Origin: an uncultured Myxococcaceae bacterium
Lineage (GTDB): Bacteria; Myxococcota_A; Polyangia; Polyangiales; Ga0077539
Direction: 5' to 3'
Assembly (NCBI GenBank): GCA_945952225.1
Contig: CAMFHP010000007.1
Coordinates: 57,543-121,542 of the forward strand
DNA length: 64,000 bases
Position numbers and translations under genes: made by a program. Every line of letters starts with the position of its first letter. The stretch's first letter is position 1. Of this stretch, positions 1-7,779 are shown piece by piece. Below the pieces are notes generated by a model, which worked only from the letters and a program-made list of their open reading frames with translations, was not told the origin of the DNA and searched no databases.

Positions 1-63
1 GTCGTCTTCGTCGGACCCGACTTCGGCGGGCTCATCCGAGGCGTACGTCAGACCGCGCCCTGA
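1..63 (+). CDS. 3' end of an unidentified gene (partial)
   Basis: The window opens inside a reading frame whose last 20 codons end in GVRQTAP and a TGA at 61-63. The next gene starts 18 bases later with its own ribosome binding site, so this is probably the previous gene of the same forward cluster. In Mu-like phages the gene in this place, two before gp36, is a head protein, but the fragment is too short to identify. Confidence 0.5.
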   Translation, partial: VVFVGPDFGGLIRGVRQTAP

Positions 64-81
64 GCGTGAAGGAGAGCACCC

Positions 82-552
82 ATGCCTGAGCCCGAGAACA
101 CCGAAACCGCACGCCCCGAGCGCGCCGCCGACGCTCGTACGAAGCTCGCGACGCTCGAGCGCGAGCTCGCCGAGGCGCGCAAGGCGCTCGATCGCCGAGA
201 GGGCATCTCCGTCGAGCTGCAGCGTGAGCTCGTCGAGGCGCGCGGTGCCGCCGACGCGCTGCGCACGGCCCTCGTCGACCGCGAGGCCGCGCTCGAAGCG
301 ATGCGCGTGGAGCTCGCCGAGCGAGACCGCACCATCGAGCACCTGCGCGCTGAGCTCGGACGCCGCGACACCGCTCCGCTGCGCGCGCCGACGCGTGGCT
401 CGCTGGTGACGATGCGAGCGCGCCACCGGATGCACTTCAGCGTCGGCGCCGAGGCCGTGTGCGTCGACGCGGGCAAGACCTTCCTCGCGTCGCTCGCGGA
501 CCTCGAGGGCGAGCGCCTCGTCGCCGGCGCAGACTTCGACGTGCTCACGTGA
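82..552 (+). CDS. coiled-coil protein, phage-type cluster
   Basis: This 156-residue protein has no recognised family. Residues about 15-95 are an uninterrupted Glu/Arg/Leu/Ala-rich heptad pattern that should form a long coiled coil. The last 40 residues (HFSVGAEAV onward) look like a small globular or beta domain. The ATG has a clear AAGGAGA ribosome binding site 7 bases upstream. The stop overlaps the GTG start of the gp36-like gene by four bases, which implies translational coupling. Its place just upstream of gp36 fits a phage head accessory or scaffold-like protein. That role is inferred from position only. Confidence 0.75.
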   Translation: MPEPENTETARPERAADARTKLATLERELAEARKALDRREGISVELQRELVEARGAADALRTALVDREAALEAMRVELAERDRTIEHLRAELGRRDTAPLRAPTRGSLVTMRARHRMHFSVGAEAVCVDAGKTFLASLADLEGERLVAGADFDVLT

Positions 553-1040
553 GCGCCATTCGCTACCTCGGCGCGACGATCGCCGAGGCCATCGCGTACG
601 CGAGGGAGACGCTCGGTGACGAGGATCTCCTTCGCGTCTTCGACCTCGACGGAGACGGCGTGATCGCACCGGACTCGCTCGACGAGCGGACCTTCGTGCG
701 CGCCGTTGCCTCCGCCGAGACCGAGGTCGACGAGTGCCTCGCCGCGTCGCACGGCGCTCCGTTCAGGGGTGAGGTTTCAGAGAGCGTGCGCGAGATCGTG
801 GCGCAGCGCTCGGTGTGGTGCGCGGTACGAACGCGAGGCTCACTGAGCGACGCGGAGCGAGTCGCGTGGAGGCAGCTCTACAAAGACACCGACGCGCGTC
901 TCGAACGGCTGCAGAGCGATCGGGGAGCGCGCATCCCGAACGCTCCGCTGCCCTCGCCGACGGCGCTGCTCGCGCGCGATCAGCACGCTCCGACGACCTG
1001 GCAGGACCTCGCCTCGCGCAAGACCTGGGGAGCGTTCTGA
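549..1040 (+). CDS. Mu gp36-like (DUF1320-like) phage protein
   Basis: The protein has 163 residues if it starts at the GTG overlapping the previous stop. It has the layout of the phage Mu gp36 / DUF1320 family: an N-terminal helical part with an acidic DLDGDG segment, then an SAETEVDECLA helix and a VREIVAQRSVWCAVRTRG helix. The family motif is the conserved 'x-EVDxYLAxRYxxP ... VxxIAxDIAxYxL' pattern. Family members are about 140-160 residues, so it is full length. In Mu-like phages gp36 lies between the head genes and the tail sheath and tube genes and is thought to act at the head-tail joint. It overlaps both neighbours, as phage structural operons do. The family call rests on pattern memory, not a search. 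Confidence 0.6.
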   Translation: MSAIRYLGATIAEAIAYARETLGDEDLLRVFDLDGDGVIAPDSLDERTFVRAVASAETEVDECLAASHGAPFRGEVSESVREIVAQRSVWCAVRTRGSLSDAERVAWRQLYKDTDARLERLQSDRGARIPNAPLPSPTALLARDQHAPTTWQDLASRKTWGAF

Positions 1041-1240
1041 TGAGCACGCGCGATGTCGTCGCAGAGAACGCGCGCCTCGCCGTCGAGGTCGAGGCGCTGC
1101 GGCTCAAGGCCGAGATGGCGTGGCTCGAGCGCCTCGTCGCGCTCGCTCCGGGTGCCACCGATGTGAAGGTGGCAGCCGAGACGGTCAGCCTTCTGGCGTG
1201 GGCGGGGCAACCGGGACGGCAGCAACGGCCGGGCCCCTAA
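1040..1240 (+). CDS. small helical protein of the phage-type cluster
   Basis: This 66-residue protein starts at an ATG that shares its A with the preceding TGA (TGATG junction). It has a Leu/Ala/Glu heptad stretch at about residues 8-40 (VAENARLAVEVEALRLKAEM) and a short Gly/Pro tail. Its last 56 bases overlap the end of the convergent reverse gene. No family was recognised. Coupling to gp36 suggests a small structural or chaperone role. Confidence 0.5.
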   Translation: MSTRDVVAENARLAVEVEALRLKAEMAWLERLVALAPGATDVKVAAETVSLLAWAGQPGRQQRPGP

Positions 1241-1445
1241 GCATTTCTCTGAGCTCTTTCACGACGGCGATGCGGCTCGCAGGAGCCTGCGGCTTCGACG
1301 CGTGGAACGCGGCCAGCGCGATCGCCGCGCGCTCGGGCTCGGTGGTCTCTCGCAGCGCCATCACGCCGTCGAGGCGACCGCCTCCGAGGGCCTCCACGTA
1401 CGACTCGAGATAGGTCCGATACACAGCCTCCGCGTCGAGCTCCAT
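1185..1445 (-). CDS. small hypothetical protein, reverse strand
   Basis: The predicted protein has 86 residues and begins MELDAEAVYRTYLES. The start was chosen because GGAGG lies 5 bases upstream of this ATG; longer frames have no such site. It is mostly helical and ends in a Pro/Val/Ala-rich tail. It opposes the forward cluster and overlaps the small gene before it by 56 bases, which lowers confidence. Function is unknown. Confidence 0.4.
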   Translation of the reverse strand: MELDAEAVYRTYLESYVEALGGGRLDGVMALRETTEPERAAIALAAFHASKPQAPASRIAVVKELREMLRGPAVAAVPVAPPTPEG

Positions 1446-1612
1446 CGCAGCCTCCGACGCGCAGCGTAGCCATGCGCGCGCCTCCGTCGAGGGGCGTTCC
1501 GCGCACTCGTTCAACGACTCACGATGAGGTCTCTCATGCTCACTCAAGGTGCGGCGCGCGCTCGCTCGCGTGCGCCTCGCGGCGCGTCTCCCGACGTCGA
1601 GGGAGGTGCGCG

Positions 1613-2218
1613 ATGAAGCTCACGGAAGCGCAGATGGCCGAGCTGCTGCGCGCGCTCCTAGGAAGGTATCGCGCCGTCGTGCGAGAGAAGCGCGACGCCG
1701 TCGAGATGCGCGTCGTCGCGGCGGTGTTCGGCGTGGCTGCGCTGCTCGGAGCGCCCGTTCCGTCGGCCGAGGCCTTTCTCGCGCGATGCTGGACCACGCT
1801 CGGTCCAGTGATCTACTCGCCGCGAGGCGCGTGGCCGATCACGCCCGAAGCGCGCGTGGTGTTCCACGAGCTCACGCATGTCGAGCAGTTCTGGCGAGGC
1901 CCCGTCTCGTTCGTCACGCGGTATCTCACGTCGCGCGGGCGCGCCGAGATGGAGGCAGAGGCCGAGCGCGCCGCGATAGAGTCGTGGTGGCTGCTCACCG
2001 GCATGCTGCCCGAAGGGATCGACGCGCCGGGTCCGCGCATCCACGGCTACGCGCTCGACGACAGCCACACCGCGCTCACGAGGGAGCTGCTCGCGAAGGC
2101 GAGAGAGTCCGTCGCGCGAGGGGTGCTGGTGACCGACGTCGGGCTCACGGTCGCCGCGTGGCTGAGGATGAACGCGCCCGACGCGATGGTCGGTGGGATC
2201 TGCGGTGGGGTGCGTTAG
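1613..2218 (+). CDS. HExTH-containing putative metallopeptidase
   Basis: The protein has 201 residues. The ATG at 1613 follows GGGAGG. Residues 85-92 read HELTHVEQ, an HExxH zinc-site pattern in the context common to phage- and contractile-injection-system-linked peptidase domains (HELTHVxQ). A later Glu-rich helix (about 110-120) could supply the third ligand. An N-terminal hydrophobic stretch (VVAAVFGVAALLGAPVP, about 28-46) may be a membrane or signal segment. It is the last forward gene of the left phage-like cluster. Peptidase activity is inferred from the motif. Confidence 0.6.
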   Translation: MKLTEAQMAELLRALLGRYRAVVREKRDAVEMRVVAAVFGVAALLGAPVPSAEAFLARCWTTLGPVIYSPRGAWPITPEARVVFHELTHVEQFWRGPVSFVTRYLTSRGRAEMEAEAERAAIESWWLLTGMLPEGIDAPGPRIHGYALDDSHTALTRELLAKARESVARGVLVTDVGLTVAAWLRMNAPDAMVGGICGGVR

Positions 2219-2665
2219 GCGGAGGGCGAGCGCTGCGAGCGCAGCGTCTCCGTGCACCGCCAGGGGCCCGCCATTCTGCGGCAGATCATGTCGCGTCCGT
2301 TCTCAGACGGCCTCTCGCATCCTCGCGAGCGCCGAGCCGTCGCCGGTCCGCGTTCTGCGGAACGTCATTCCCACACAAGTACCTCAGCCGCGAACAGCGT
2401 GATCGCTTGCGACGTCGCGATCACACGCTGCGCCACGCCTGCCCGTTGAGCATCGCGCCGAAGACACCCTCGACGTCATCGACCACGACGCTGTGAAGCT
2501 CTGCCGCGAGCAGCGTCGTCGCAGCGATGCCGCGAGGCGTTGAGCTCCCCCAACTGTCGTCGACGGGACCTCGCGCTGTAGGGTCCGCGACATCGCATCG
2601 ACGCGTCTCCCGTTCGCCCGAACCGCAGGTGTACGGTCGTAGGCGCGCGTTGACGAGGAGGAATC
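2219..2665. other. intergenic stretch with one hairpin, no gene seen
   Basis: No frame here has a plausible start, ribosome site and protein-like composition. The one clear structure is an inverted repeat, GTGATCGC-N10-GCGATCAC, at 2399-2424. It could be a protein-binding site or a stem in a transcript. The region separates the phage-like cluster from the mobile-type genes, so a junction of the island could lie in it. Confidence 0.4.
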
Positions 2666-2908
2666 ATGCGAGGTTTCGGATACCCACACGGCGACGACGA
2701 GGCGGAGCAGCCCGTCGAGCTTCGAGAGGTCACGCTGCTCTGCGACGTCGAGGATCTGCGTCGGCTCGCCGTCTTCATCCACGAAGCCATCGCGGCGTGC
2801 GACGCGGCACCGCCGAGCGTTCCGCGAGCGTGGCACCTCCACCTCCGCGACCGCGATGCCCGATGGAGCGAGCAGGAAGTCGACGTGATCCTGCAGATGA
2901 AGCCGTGA
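2666..2908 (+). CDS. small hypothetical protein
   Basis: The 80-residue protein has a strong GAGGAGGA ribosome site 4 bases before its ATG. It is acidic at the N terminus (HGDDEAEQ) and contains a possible beta-alpha segment (VTLLCDVEDLRRLAVFIHEAIAAC) and a second strand ending LHLRDRDARW. This looks like a small alpha/beta fold of the immunity-protein kind, but it was not recognised. It precedes the HNH nuclease gene by about 50 bases. Confidence 0.6.
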   Translation: MRGFGYPHGDDEAEQPVELREVTLLCDVEDLRRLAVFIHEAIAACDAAPPSVPRAWHLHLRDRDARWSEQEVDVILQMKP

Positions 2909-2961
2909 GCCCCATCGCGATCGCCCTCTCGTTCGCGTTGCGATAGCCTCGTTTGCACGCA

Positions 2962-3837
2962 ATGTCGCTGCTGTACTTCTGGCGCAGAGACAACTACGAG
3001 CGCGACCTCGACGAGGGCGTCGCGTTTCATCTGAACCAGTCGTCTGCGAAGCTGCACAGCGTCGACCTCGGGGGCAGCGTCTGGGCCTTCACGCGCAACG
3101 CGAAGGGTCGCTACGTGCTCGCAGCCGAGCTCATCGTGCACGCGAAGACGCGCAACCCCGAGGGCTACCAGTACGGCCCCTTTCGCGTGTGGGGCGATCG
3201 CTCGAGGTCTCGCTACTTCGCGATCGATGACGGCCCCAACGTCGAACCCTTGATCCGCACGTTTGCGCTCTCGATGGGTGATGGCGTGCTCGGACGCTCG
3301 TTTCAAGGCCCGGGCGCGGTGCGCTCGATCGCACCGATGGACCACGCAGCGCTCGCGGTGTTCGCGCGTGATCTTCCGCTCGAACCTCGCGCACACGGCG
3401 TCAACGAGGAACAGCTCGAGCTCCTGCTCGCGCGGCCTCAGCCCGAGGTCATCACAGAGACGATCTACACGCTCCCCGGCGGAATGAGCGCAGCGCGGCG
3501 CCGCACGATCGTGCGAGACGTGGCGGTTCGCAGCCGCGCCAACGTCGAGGACCTTCGCACGCTGTACCGCGGCCGTTGCCAGGTCTGCGAGTGGGAGTCG
3601 CGCGCCGCGCACTCAGTCGACGTGTGCGAAGGGCACCACCTCCAGTGGTTGAGCCGCGGTGGAAGCGACGCCATGAGCAACATGGTGCTGCTCTGCCCGA
3701 ACCATCATCGACTCGTGCACGCGCTCGACGCGCCGCTCGACTTCAGCGACCTCTCGTTCGACCTCGGAACGCAGCGAGCACCATTGCGTCTGACCGATCA
3801 CCTTCGCCCACTGATCTCGCCGTCCCCGAGTAGTTGA
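2962..3837 (+). CDS. HNH endonuclease with N-terminal substrate-type domain
   Basis: The protein has 291 residues. An in-frame TTG nine bases upstream is an alternative start. The C-terminal third is an HNH nuclease module: CxxC at 206-209, EGHHLQWLSRGGSD around 228-241, and CPNHHRLVH as the final zinc/metal motif. HNH modules bind a metal in a beta-beta-alpha fold and nick or cut DNA. The first 160 residues (LLYFWRRDNYERDLDEG onward) form a separate domain rich in aromatic residues, like the PUA/EVE-type modified-base readers seen in McrA-like restriction enzymes. That comparison is tentative. No methylase adjoins it, which would suit a type IV (modification-dependent) enzyme. Confidence 0.7.
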   Translation: MSLLYFWRRDNYERDLDEGVAFHLNQSSAKLHSVDLGGSVWAFTRNAKGRYVLAAELIVHAKTRNPEGYQYGPFRVWGDRSRSRYFAIDDGPNVEPLIRTFALSMGDGVLGRSFQGPGAVRSIAPMDHAALAVFARDLPLEPRAHGVNEEQLELLLARPQPEVITETIYTLPGGMSAARRRTIVRDVAVRSRANVEDLRTLYRGRCQVCEWESRAAHSVDVCEGHHLQWLSRGGSDAMSNMVLLCPNHHRLVHALDAPLDFSDLSFDLGTQRAPLRLTDHLRPLISPSPSS

Positions 3838-3913
3838 CGAAGGCGAGCCAGCCTCGCCTCAAGGTCGCCTCGCGACTTCGCCGCGCGTGCGGTCGCCAGC
3901 GTGGTTCACGGCG

Positions 3914-4147
3914 CTACAACCCGAGTCGTCGGCGGATCTCCGCCGCAACCTCCGCGGCCTCGTCGGGCGGCGCGCCGAGCTCCTCACGGAGCGCGCGAGT
4001 GATCGTCTCGGTCGCGGCGTCGCGAGGCAGCGACACGGCGCGAGGAGTTCCACGCGGAGGTGTGCGCTCGATCTCGAGTCGAGCCCCGGCGAGTTCGAAC
4101 TCGATGCGGGGCTGGTGACGTCGGTCGGGAGCGGGCGGGAGGGGCAT
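3914..4147 (-). CDS. small hypothetical protein
   Basis: The predicted protein has 77 residues (MPLPPAPDRRHQPRIEF onward). It has a short beta hairpin-like segment (RIEFELAGARLEIERTP) followed by two helices rich in Ala and Glu (ETITRALREELGAPPDEAAEVAAEIRRRL). The start is uncertain because no clear ribosome site precedes it. It lies downstream of, and in line with, the DUF932 gene, so both may be on one transcript. Function is unknown. Confidence 0.45.
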   Translation of the reverse strand: MPLPPAPDRRHQPRIEFELAGARLEIERTPPRGTPRAVSLPRDAATETITRALREELGAPPDEAAEVAAEIRRRLGL

Positions 4148-4342
4148 CAAGGGAGATCCTGTGGAGATCTCCGTCCTCCTCGGGCCGATCACGAACCTAC
4201 GAGGAGTCCCCCGCGCGTGTCGAGCGCGTCCTGAGTGGGTGCGGGGAGTGGCGAGAGAACAGGCTCGCGTCGACGCGAGAAACCGCGAGCAGGCAATGCG
4301 TCGAGGCGAGCGCCCGATCACGCCCGCCTCGCGCCCCACATC

Positions 4343-5332
4343 TCAAGCCGCAGCGGCGAGGTAATCCCCTGCGAGTCGCTCCATCGCGAAGCGGACGTCG
4401 GGGTCCTTGTTCACCGCGTGCGCGACCCAGGTGATCGCCTGCACGACGCCGAAGCGCGAGTGGTCGGCCTCACGCAGCGCCGCGCGCTGAGCCTCCTCGA
4501 GCATCGCGCGCGGCACCTCGGCCGAGTCCGCGAGGATCGCCGCCACCGCCGCGTCGGGGTGCGGCACCTCGAGCTGTCGCGCGCGCTGCATCCACGCGAA
4601 GGAGGTCTTCCATCGCTCGGGCAGACGCCCGACGGCGATCACCATCGAGGCGGCGAGCTGGTCGTCGTCGATCGCGCGGTGCGTGCGGTAGAGGGCGCGC
4701 TTCTCGCCGACGCGCACCATCAGCCCGTTCGAGCACACGAGCCGCAGCCAGTGGTCGTCGATCGAGAGCGCCGACGCGCCCACCTCGCTATTGCGCAGAT
4801 GGAAGCCCGGGTGCAGGAGGTCCCCTCGTCCGTCGACGTCCATCGGCGTGACGTGCACGGCCGTGTAGTGCGTCGTCGAGTCGGTGAGCGTCACGACCGA
4901 GAAGCGGTACTCGTCCATGAGGCCGCGCATCATCGTGTGCATGCGCTCGAAGAGCCGCGCGTCGTCGATGGGCGTGAAGGTCGGCGCGAGGAACGCCCTC
5001 GCCACCCCGTCCGCCGCGCCCGTGTCGTCGCGCCACGCGCGGATCTTCTTCTCGCCGGGCGTGCGCGAGAAGCGGCGGTTGAGCTCCTCGGCGCGCTCCT
5101 GCCCCGAGGTCGACTGGAACCAGCGATCCCAACGCAGCCCGAGCATCGACGCGAGGTTCTTGCGAGACCAGTCGTTGAGTCGATACGTGCGGTCGCCGGG
5201 CAGCGCGAGGTGGCCCTCGGGCGTCATGCGCAGGTCCGCCACGCGGACGATGGCGTCGGGCAGCGCCGCGTCGGCGCGAGCGATGACCTGGGCGCGAACA
5301 GATTCGAAGGTGCGGGCGTTCTGAAGGTTCAT
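4343..5332 (-). CDS. DUF932 family protein (phage/plasmid-type)
   Basis: The protein has 329 residues, starting at the ATG of MNLQNARTFESV just after a GAGAGAGA leader; a longer upstream frame exists but is not needed. It has the features of DUF932: an N-terminal segment, a YRLNDWSRKNLASMLGL stretch, a central WLRLVCSNGLMVRVGEK motif close to the family signature 'xLxCxNGM', and a helical C terminus. Members lie on phages and plasmids, often near YqaJ or recombination genes, and their role is unknown. It is divergent from the small AT-hook-like gene at 5521 and supports a mobile origin for this segment. Confidence 0.75.
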   Translation of the reverse strand: MNLQNARTFESVRAQVIARADAALPDAIVRVADLRMTPEGHLALPGDRTYRLNDWSRKNLASMLGLRWDRWFQSTSGQERAEELNRRFSRTPGEKKIRAWRDDTGAADGVARAFLAPTFTPIDDARLFERMHTMMRGLMDEYRFSVVTLTDSTTHYTAVHVTPMDVDGRGDLLHPGFHLRNSEVGASALSIDDHWLRLVCSNGLMVRVGEKRALYRTHRAIDDDQLAASMVIAVGRLPERWKTSFAWMQRARQLEVPHPDAAVAAILADSAEVPRAMLEEAQRAALREADHSRFGVVQAITWVAHAVNKDPDVRFAMERLAGDYLAAAA

Positions 5333-5520
5333 GGACGTGTCTCTCTCTTCGGGCCCACTCGGCCCGTCTCTCGTGCGACGGCCCCTCCGTCGCGACACAC
5401 CCAAGATAACCACCGTCATATTATGTGCTACACAACGCATCTGCACGAATGACGTAGACTGACATCGTGTTGCGAGAAGCTGTCCGCGGTGTTAGCGATC
5501 GAGGTCGAGAGGTGACGACG
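5333..5520. promoter_or_regulatory. divergent promoter region with TGAC-TAGAC-TGACA motif
   Basis: This AT-richer gap separates DUF932 (left) from the gene at 5521 (right). It contains CATATTATGTG around 5417-5427, a plausible -10 region for either direction, and TGACG-TAGAC-TGACA at 5450-5464. The latter nearly matches the inverted repeat before the Ser/Thr kinase gene. No convincing -35 box was found, so it may be an operator. Confidence 0.35.
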
Positions 5521-5802
5521 ATGGCCCCGAAGGCTCCGAGCAAGCGCGCGACGACGACGGCCTCGAAGAGACCCCGCGGGCGGCCGCGGGTGCTCCCTGA
5601 GACCCCTCCCGTGACGGGCTTTCGCATCCCGGTCGAGACGCTCGCCCGCCTCGACGCGATCGTCGAGCATCGCGCGAAGGAGCTCGCCTCGCTGGGCGCT
5701 TCGATCTCTCGCAACGCGCTCGTCGCCGCAGCGCTCGCGGAGTTCTGCGACCGCGAGGAGTCGCGCATCGCAGCGGGCTCCGCGCTGTCACCCTCGCACT
5801 GA
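5521..5802 (+). CDS. small basic DNA-binding-like protein (AT-hook plus RHH-like)
   Basis: The protein has 93 residues from the ATG after GAGAGG. The N terminus is Lys/Arg/Thr-rich and holds KRPRGRPRV, a classic AT-hook core (RGRPR) that binds the minor groove of AT-rich DNA. The rest (VTGFRIPVETLARLDAIVEHRAKELASLGASISRNALVAAALAEFCDR) resembles a ribbon-helix-helix regulator: a short strand, then two helices with 'SRNALVAAAL'. It could regulate the divergent DUF932 gene. Target and role are inferred. Confidence 0.6.
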   Translation: MAPKAPSKRATTTASKRPRGRPRVLPETPPVTGFRIPVETLARLDAIVEHRAKELASLGASISRNALVAAALAEFCDREESRIAAGSALSPSH

Positions 5803-5875
5803 TCGCGCTCGACCGCTCGCCGACGCGGCGCCAGCCCGAGCGACGCCGCGCGCAGCACCGGTCACGTTCGTGCGA

Positions 5876-6229
5876 TCACACGCGTCGAGGCTTCTTCGGC
5901 GCGGCCTTGTGAGGCTTCGCGGCGCCTTTCGCTTGGGGCTTGGCGGCGGTTCGCAAACCGCCCGCCTCTGCGACGGCGGCGAGGATCTTCTTCGACGGCA
6001 TCGCCTCGCTCGCAGGCAGGAGCTTCGCCGCGCGTCGGATCACGTCCATGATCTCGCGCTCGCGCAGCTCCCAGACCTCGAGGGTCGCTCGCACTGCGGC
6101 CTGGTCCCGCTCGTCGGGTGCGCTGCCATCGGCGCGGCTCACGCGGATCTCCGCGCGCAGACCGCCAGCGCCGAGCAGCTCGCCGAGCTGGCCGGGAACG
6201 GGGAACGAGGCGGGGTCCTTCTTCGACAT
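5876..6229 (-). CDS. hypothetical protein with basic Lys/Ala/Pro tail
   Basis: The protein has 117 residues. The body (residues 1-85) is mostly helical, including DQAAVRATLEVWELREREIMDVIRRAA. The last 30 residues are a histone H1-like run of Lys, Ala and Pro (KPQAKGAAKPHKAAPKKPRRV) that should bind nucleic acid. It follows the HNH gene on the same strand with a 9-base gap, so the two are probably co-transcribed. No family was recognised. Confidence 0.6.
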   Translation of the reverse strand: MSKKDPASFPVPGQLGELLGAGGLRAEIRVSRADGSAPDERDQAAVRATLEVWELREREIMDVIRRAAKLLPASEAMPSKKILAAVAEAGGLRTAAKPQAKGAAKPHKAAPKKPRRV

Positions 6230-6238
6230 GGCGCGATC

Positions 6239-6565
6239 CTACTTCCGCTTCACGGGCGAGAGCGGCGTCGAGATGGCCTTGATGACGCGCTGCTCGATGC
6301 CGCCGTCGCCGATGCCGCGACGGCGCAGCCACTCGGCGAAGAGGTCGACGTCGCTCACGCCGCGCGCCACGTTGCACCACATGCAGCAGGTCACGAGGTT
6401 GGCGGCGGTGTCGGCGCCTCCCTCGGAGTGCGCGACGACGTGATCGAGCGTGAGCGTGACGGACTTCGTCGCGGCGCGTCCGCAGTACACGCAGCGCCGA
6501 CCGTCGCGCGCGAAGATGCGCGCAGCGAGCTCCGCTGGGATCTTCTTTCGACGGCGCGTCGGCAC
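6239..6565 (-). CDS. small HNH endonuclease
   Basis: The 108-residue protein carries a complete HNH domain: a basic start (MPTRRRKKIPAELAARIFARD), CVYCG at about 25-29, LDHVVAHSEGG at 42-52, and ANLVTCCMWCNVARG at 55-69. This is the IETS-like small HNH type common in phages. It probably cuts or nicks DNA. It lies 43 bases after the XRE regulator gene on the same strand. The region before it has TTGACG as a possible -35 box. Confidence 0.75.
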   Translation of the reverse strand: MPTRRRKKIPAELAARIFARDGRRCVYCGRAATKSVTLTLDHVVAHSEGGADTAANLVTCCMWCNVARGVSDVDLFAEWLRRRGIGDGGIEQRVIKAISTPLSPVKRK

Positions 6566-6608
6566 CGACTCAAGCTAACCATCGCTGCGCAATCGTCAAT
6601 CTACTTTG

Positions 6609-6860
6609 TCAGTCGCTGCGCGGGCGCGGACCGAGGCCGAACGCGAGCCACTCGGGGCGTACCTCGAGCACGCGGGCGAGCTCGCGCACGGTGCCCACGC
6701 GCACGCCGTCTCCGCTCGCGTCGTTCTCGAGCGAAGATATAGTGGCGTGCGAGAGCCCCGCCGAGGCGCCGAGCTCGCGCGTCGACAGACCGCGCAGCGT
6801 CCGCGCGTACCGCACGCGGCCTGGGAGCGTCGAGAGGTCGGGGGCTTCGTCCTTCGCCAT
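6609..6860 (-). CDS. XRE-family (cI-like) helix-turn-helix regulator
   Basis: The protein has 83 residues. It is a single lambda-repressor-like HTH domain: VRYARTLRGLSTRELGASAGLSHATISSLEN is the helix 2 - turn - helix 3 region at about 15-46, followed by VRELARVLEVRPEWLAFGLG. Such small repressors control phage or plasmid genes, or the antitoxin side of toxin pairs. The upstream stretch at 6861-6890 holds TTGACGG and TATCTA elements next to the start. The probable target is its own promoter and the downstream HNH gene. Confidence 0.8.
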   Translation of the reverse strand: MAKDEAPDLSTLPGRVRYARTLRGLSTRELGASAGLSHATISSLENDASGDGVRVGTVRELARVLEVRPEWLAFGLGPRPRSD

Positions 6861-7378
6861 GCCGTCAACCTAGATAGCCAACGAGGGGATGTCCAGTGCG
6901 GTCGCGGTCACCGCCACGCGAGGGCGGCGTCAGCCGCCCCTGTGCTGCGGTTCGTCGCGGCCTCGCTCGAGCTCGGAACGTCGCCAGCGTCGGGCGGCCC
7001 GAAGCCGCCCGCACGTCTCGTCTCGCTCGAGGGCGAGCAGCACGCCGAGCAGTGAGCCTCGCGAGTGTTCACCGAGGTCTGCGAGCGAGCCCCATAGCCT
7101 TGAGAGCCCGAGCCCCCCGCGGAGCGCCTCTCGAACCGTCGCCCGCGCGAAGCACGGACCGACGCGCGCAGCGCAGCGCCACCGAGGCCGAAGCGACGCG
7201 CGGAGCCACGCGCAGCCGCAGGCGAGCATGGCGAGCACGACGCGAGGCCGACGTGGTGCGGAGCGAGCACGCCGGTAGATTGGAACGGGTGACGTGCGAA
7301 GCGCAGGAGTGCGTTCGCTTGTTAAGGGTCTGATGGCGAGGGTGTGAGGCGGGAGATCGAGAGGGAACTGTTCGGGTG
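6861..7378. other. gene-free stretch beside the XRE gene
   Basis: About 500 bases with high GC in all codon positions and only low-complexity Arg/Ser/Ala frames on both strands. No start with a ribosome site was found. It may be decayed coding DNA. The part next to 6861 should hold the promoter of the XRE regulator. Confidence 0.35.
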
Positions 7379-7624
7379 CTACCGGGCGTCCCTCGGCGGA
7401 CAGGGGTCGTTGCCGTAGGAGTTCTTCTCGGCGATGCGCCCGTCGCGCGTGTGGATGACGTGCTCGGTGTGAGCGCGCCGCGCGATCGTGCGCCCCCGAC
7501 GGACGGCGTGATCGCGGGTACGGTGACGGCTCACCAACACCCCCGCGACCTCGTTCGCCCACCCCTCGCCCTCGCGATCAGGAACCGTGTGAACCGATGC
7601 AGGAGACTGCTTCTTCGCATCCAT
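7379..7624 (-). CDS. DUF2188 family small protein
   Basis: The protein has 81 residues. It matches the DUF2188 layout: an N-terminal 'VHTVPDREGEGWANEVAG' strand pair, a helix (RTRDHAVRRGRTIARR), and the family's C-terminal signature, HTRDGRIAEKNSYGNDPCPP, close to 'HGRDGRIRxxxSYGxDPxPP'. Members are widespread, of unknown role, and often lie near mobile or stress genes. It stands alone between the XRE region and the kinase gene. Confidence 0.75.
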   Translation of the reverse strand: MDAKKQSPASVHTVPDREGEGWANEVAGVLVSRHRTRDHAVRRGRTIARRAHTEHVIHTRDGRIAEKNSYGNDPCPPRDAR

Positions 7625-7705
7625 GGAAACCCATACCTCTCGGGGTGCTCGTCTCGATCCGTGTCATGCGATGCGCCTATAAACAAGCCATTTCAAGCAT
7701 GTATA

Positions 7706-7720
7706 TGACATAGACTGTCA
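7706..7720. promoter_or_regulatory. inverted repeat TGACA-TAGAC-TGTCA upstream of the kinase gene
   Basis: A perfect 5-bp inverted repeat with a 5-bp spacer, in an AT-rich patch (catgtatatgaca) 60 bases before the kinase ATG. A related sequence with the same TAGAC core lies at 5450-5464. A regulator site is plausible; none is known for this sequence. Confidence 0.4.
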
Positions 7721-7779
7721 GCCGTGCTCGCGCTACGGCCCAGCTAAGGGCGGGTCGGACAGAATCCGAATACCCGGGC

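Noticed and set aside
6930..7562. A 210-codon reverse frame as a gene
   Set aside because: Its sequence is Arg/Ser/Gly-rich with no start signal and it covers the DUF2188 gene in another frame, which has a clear family signature.
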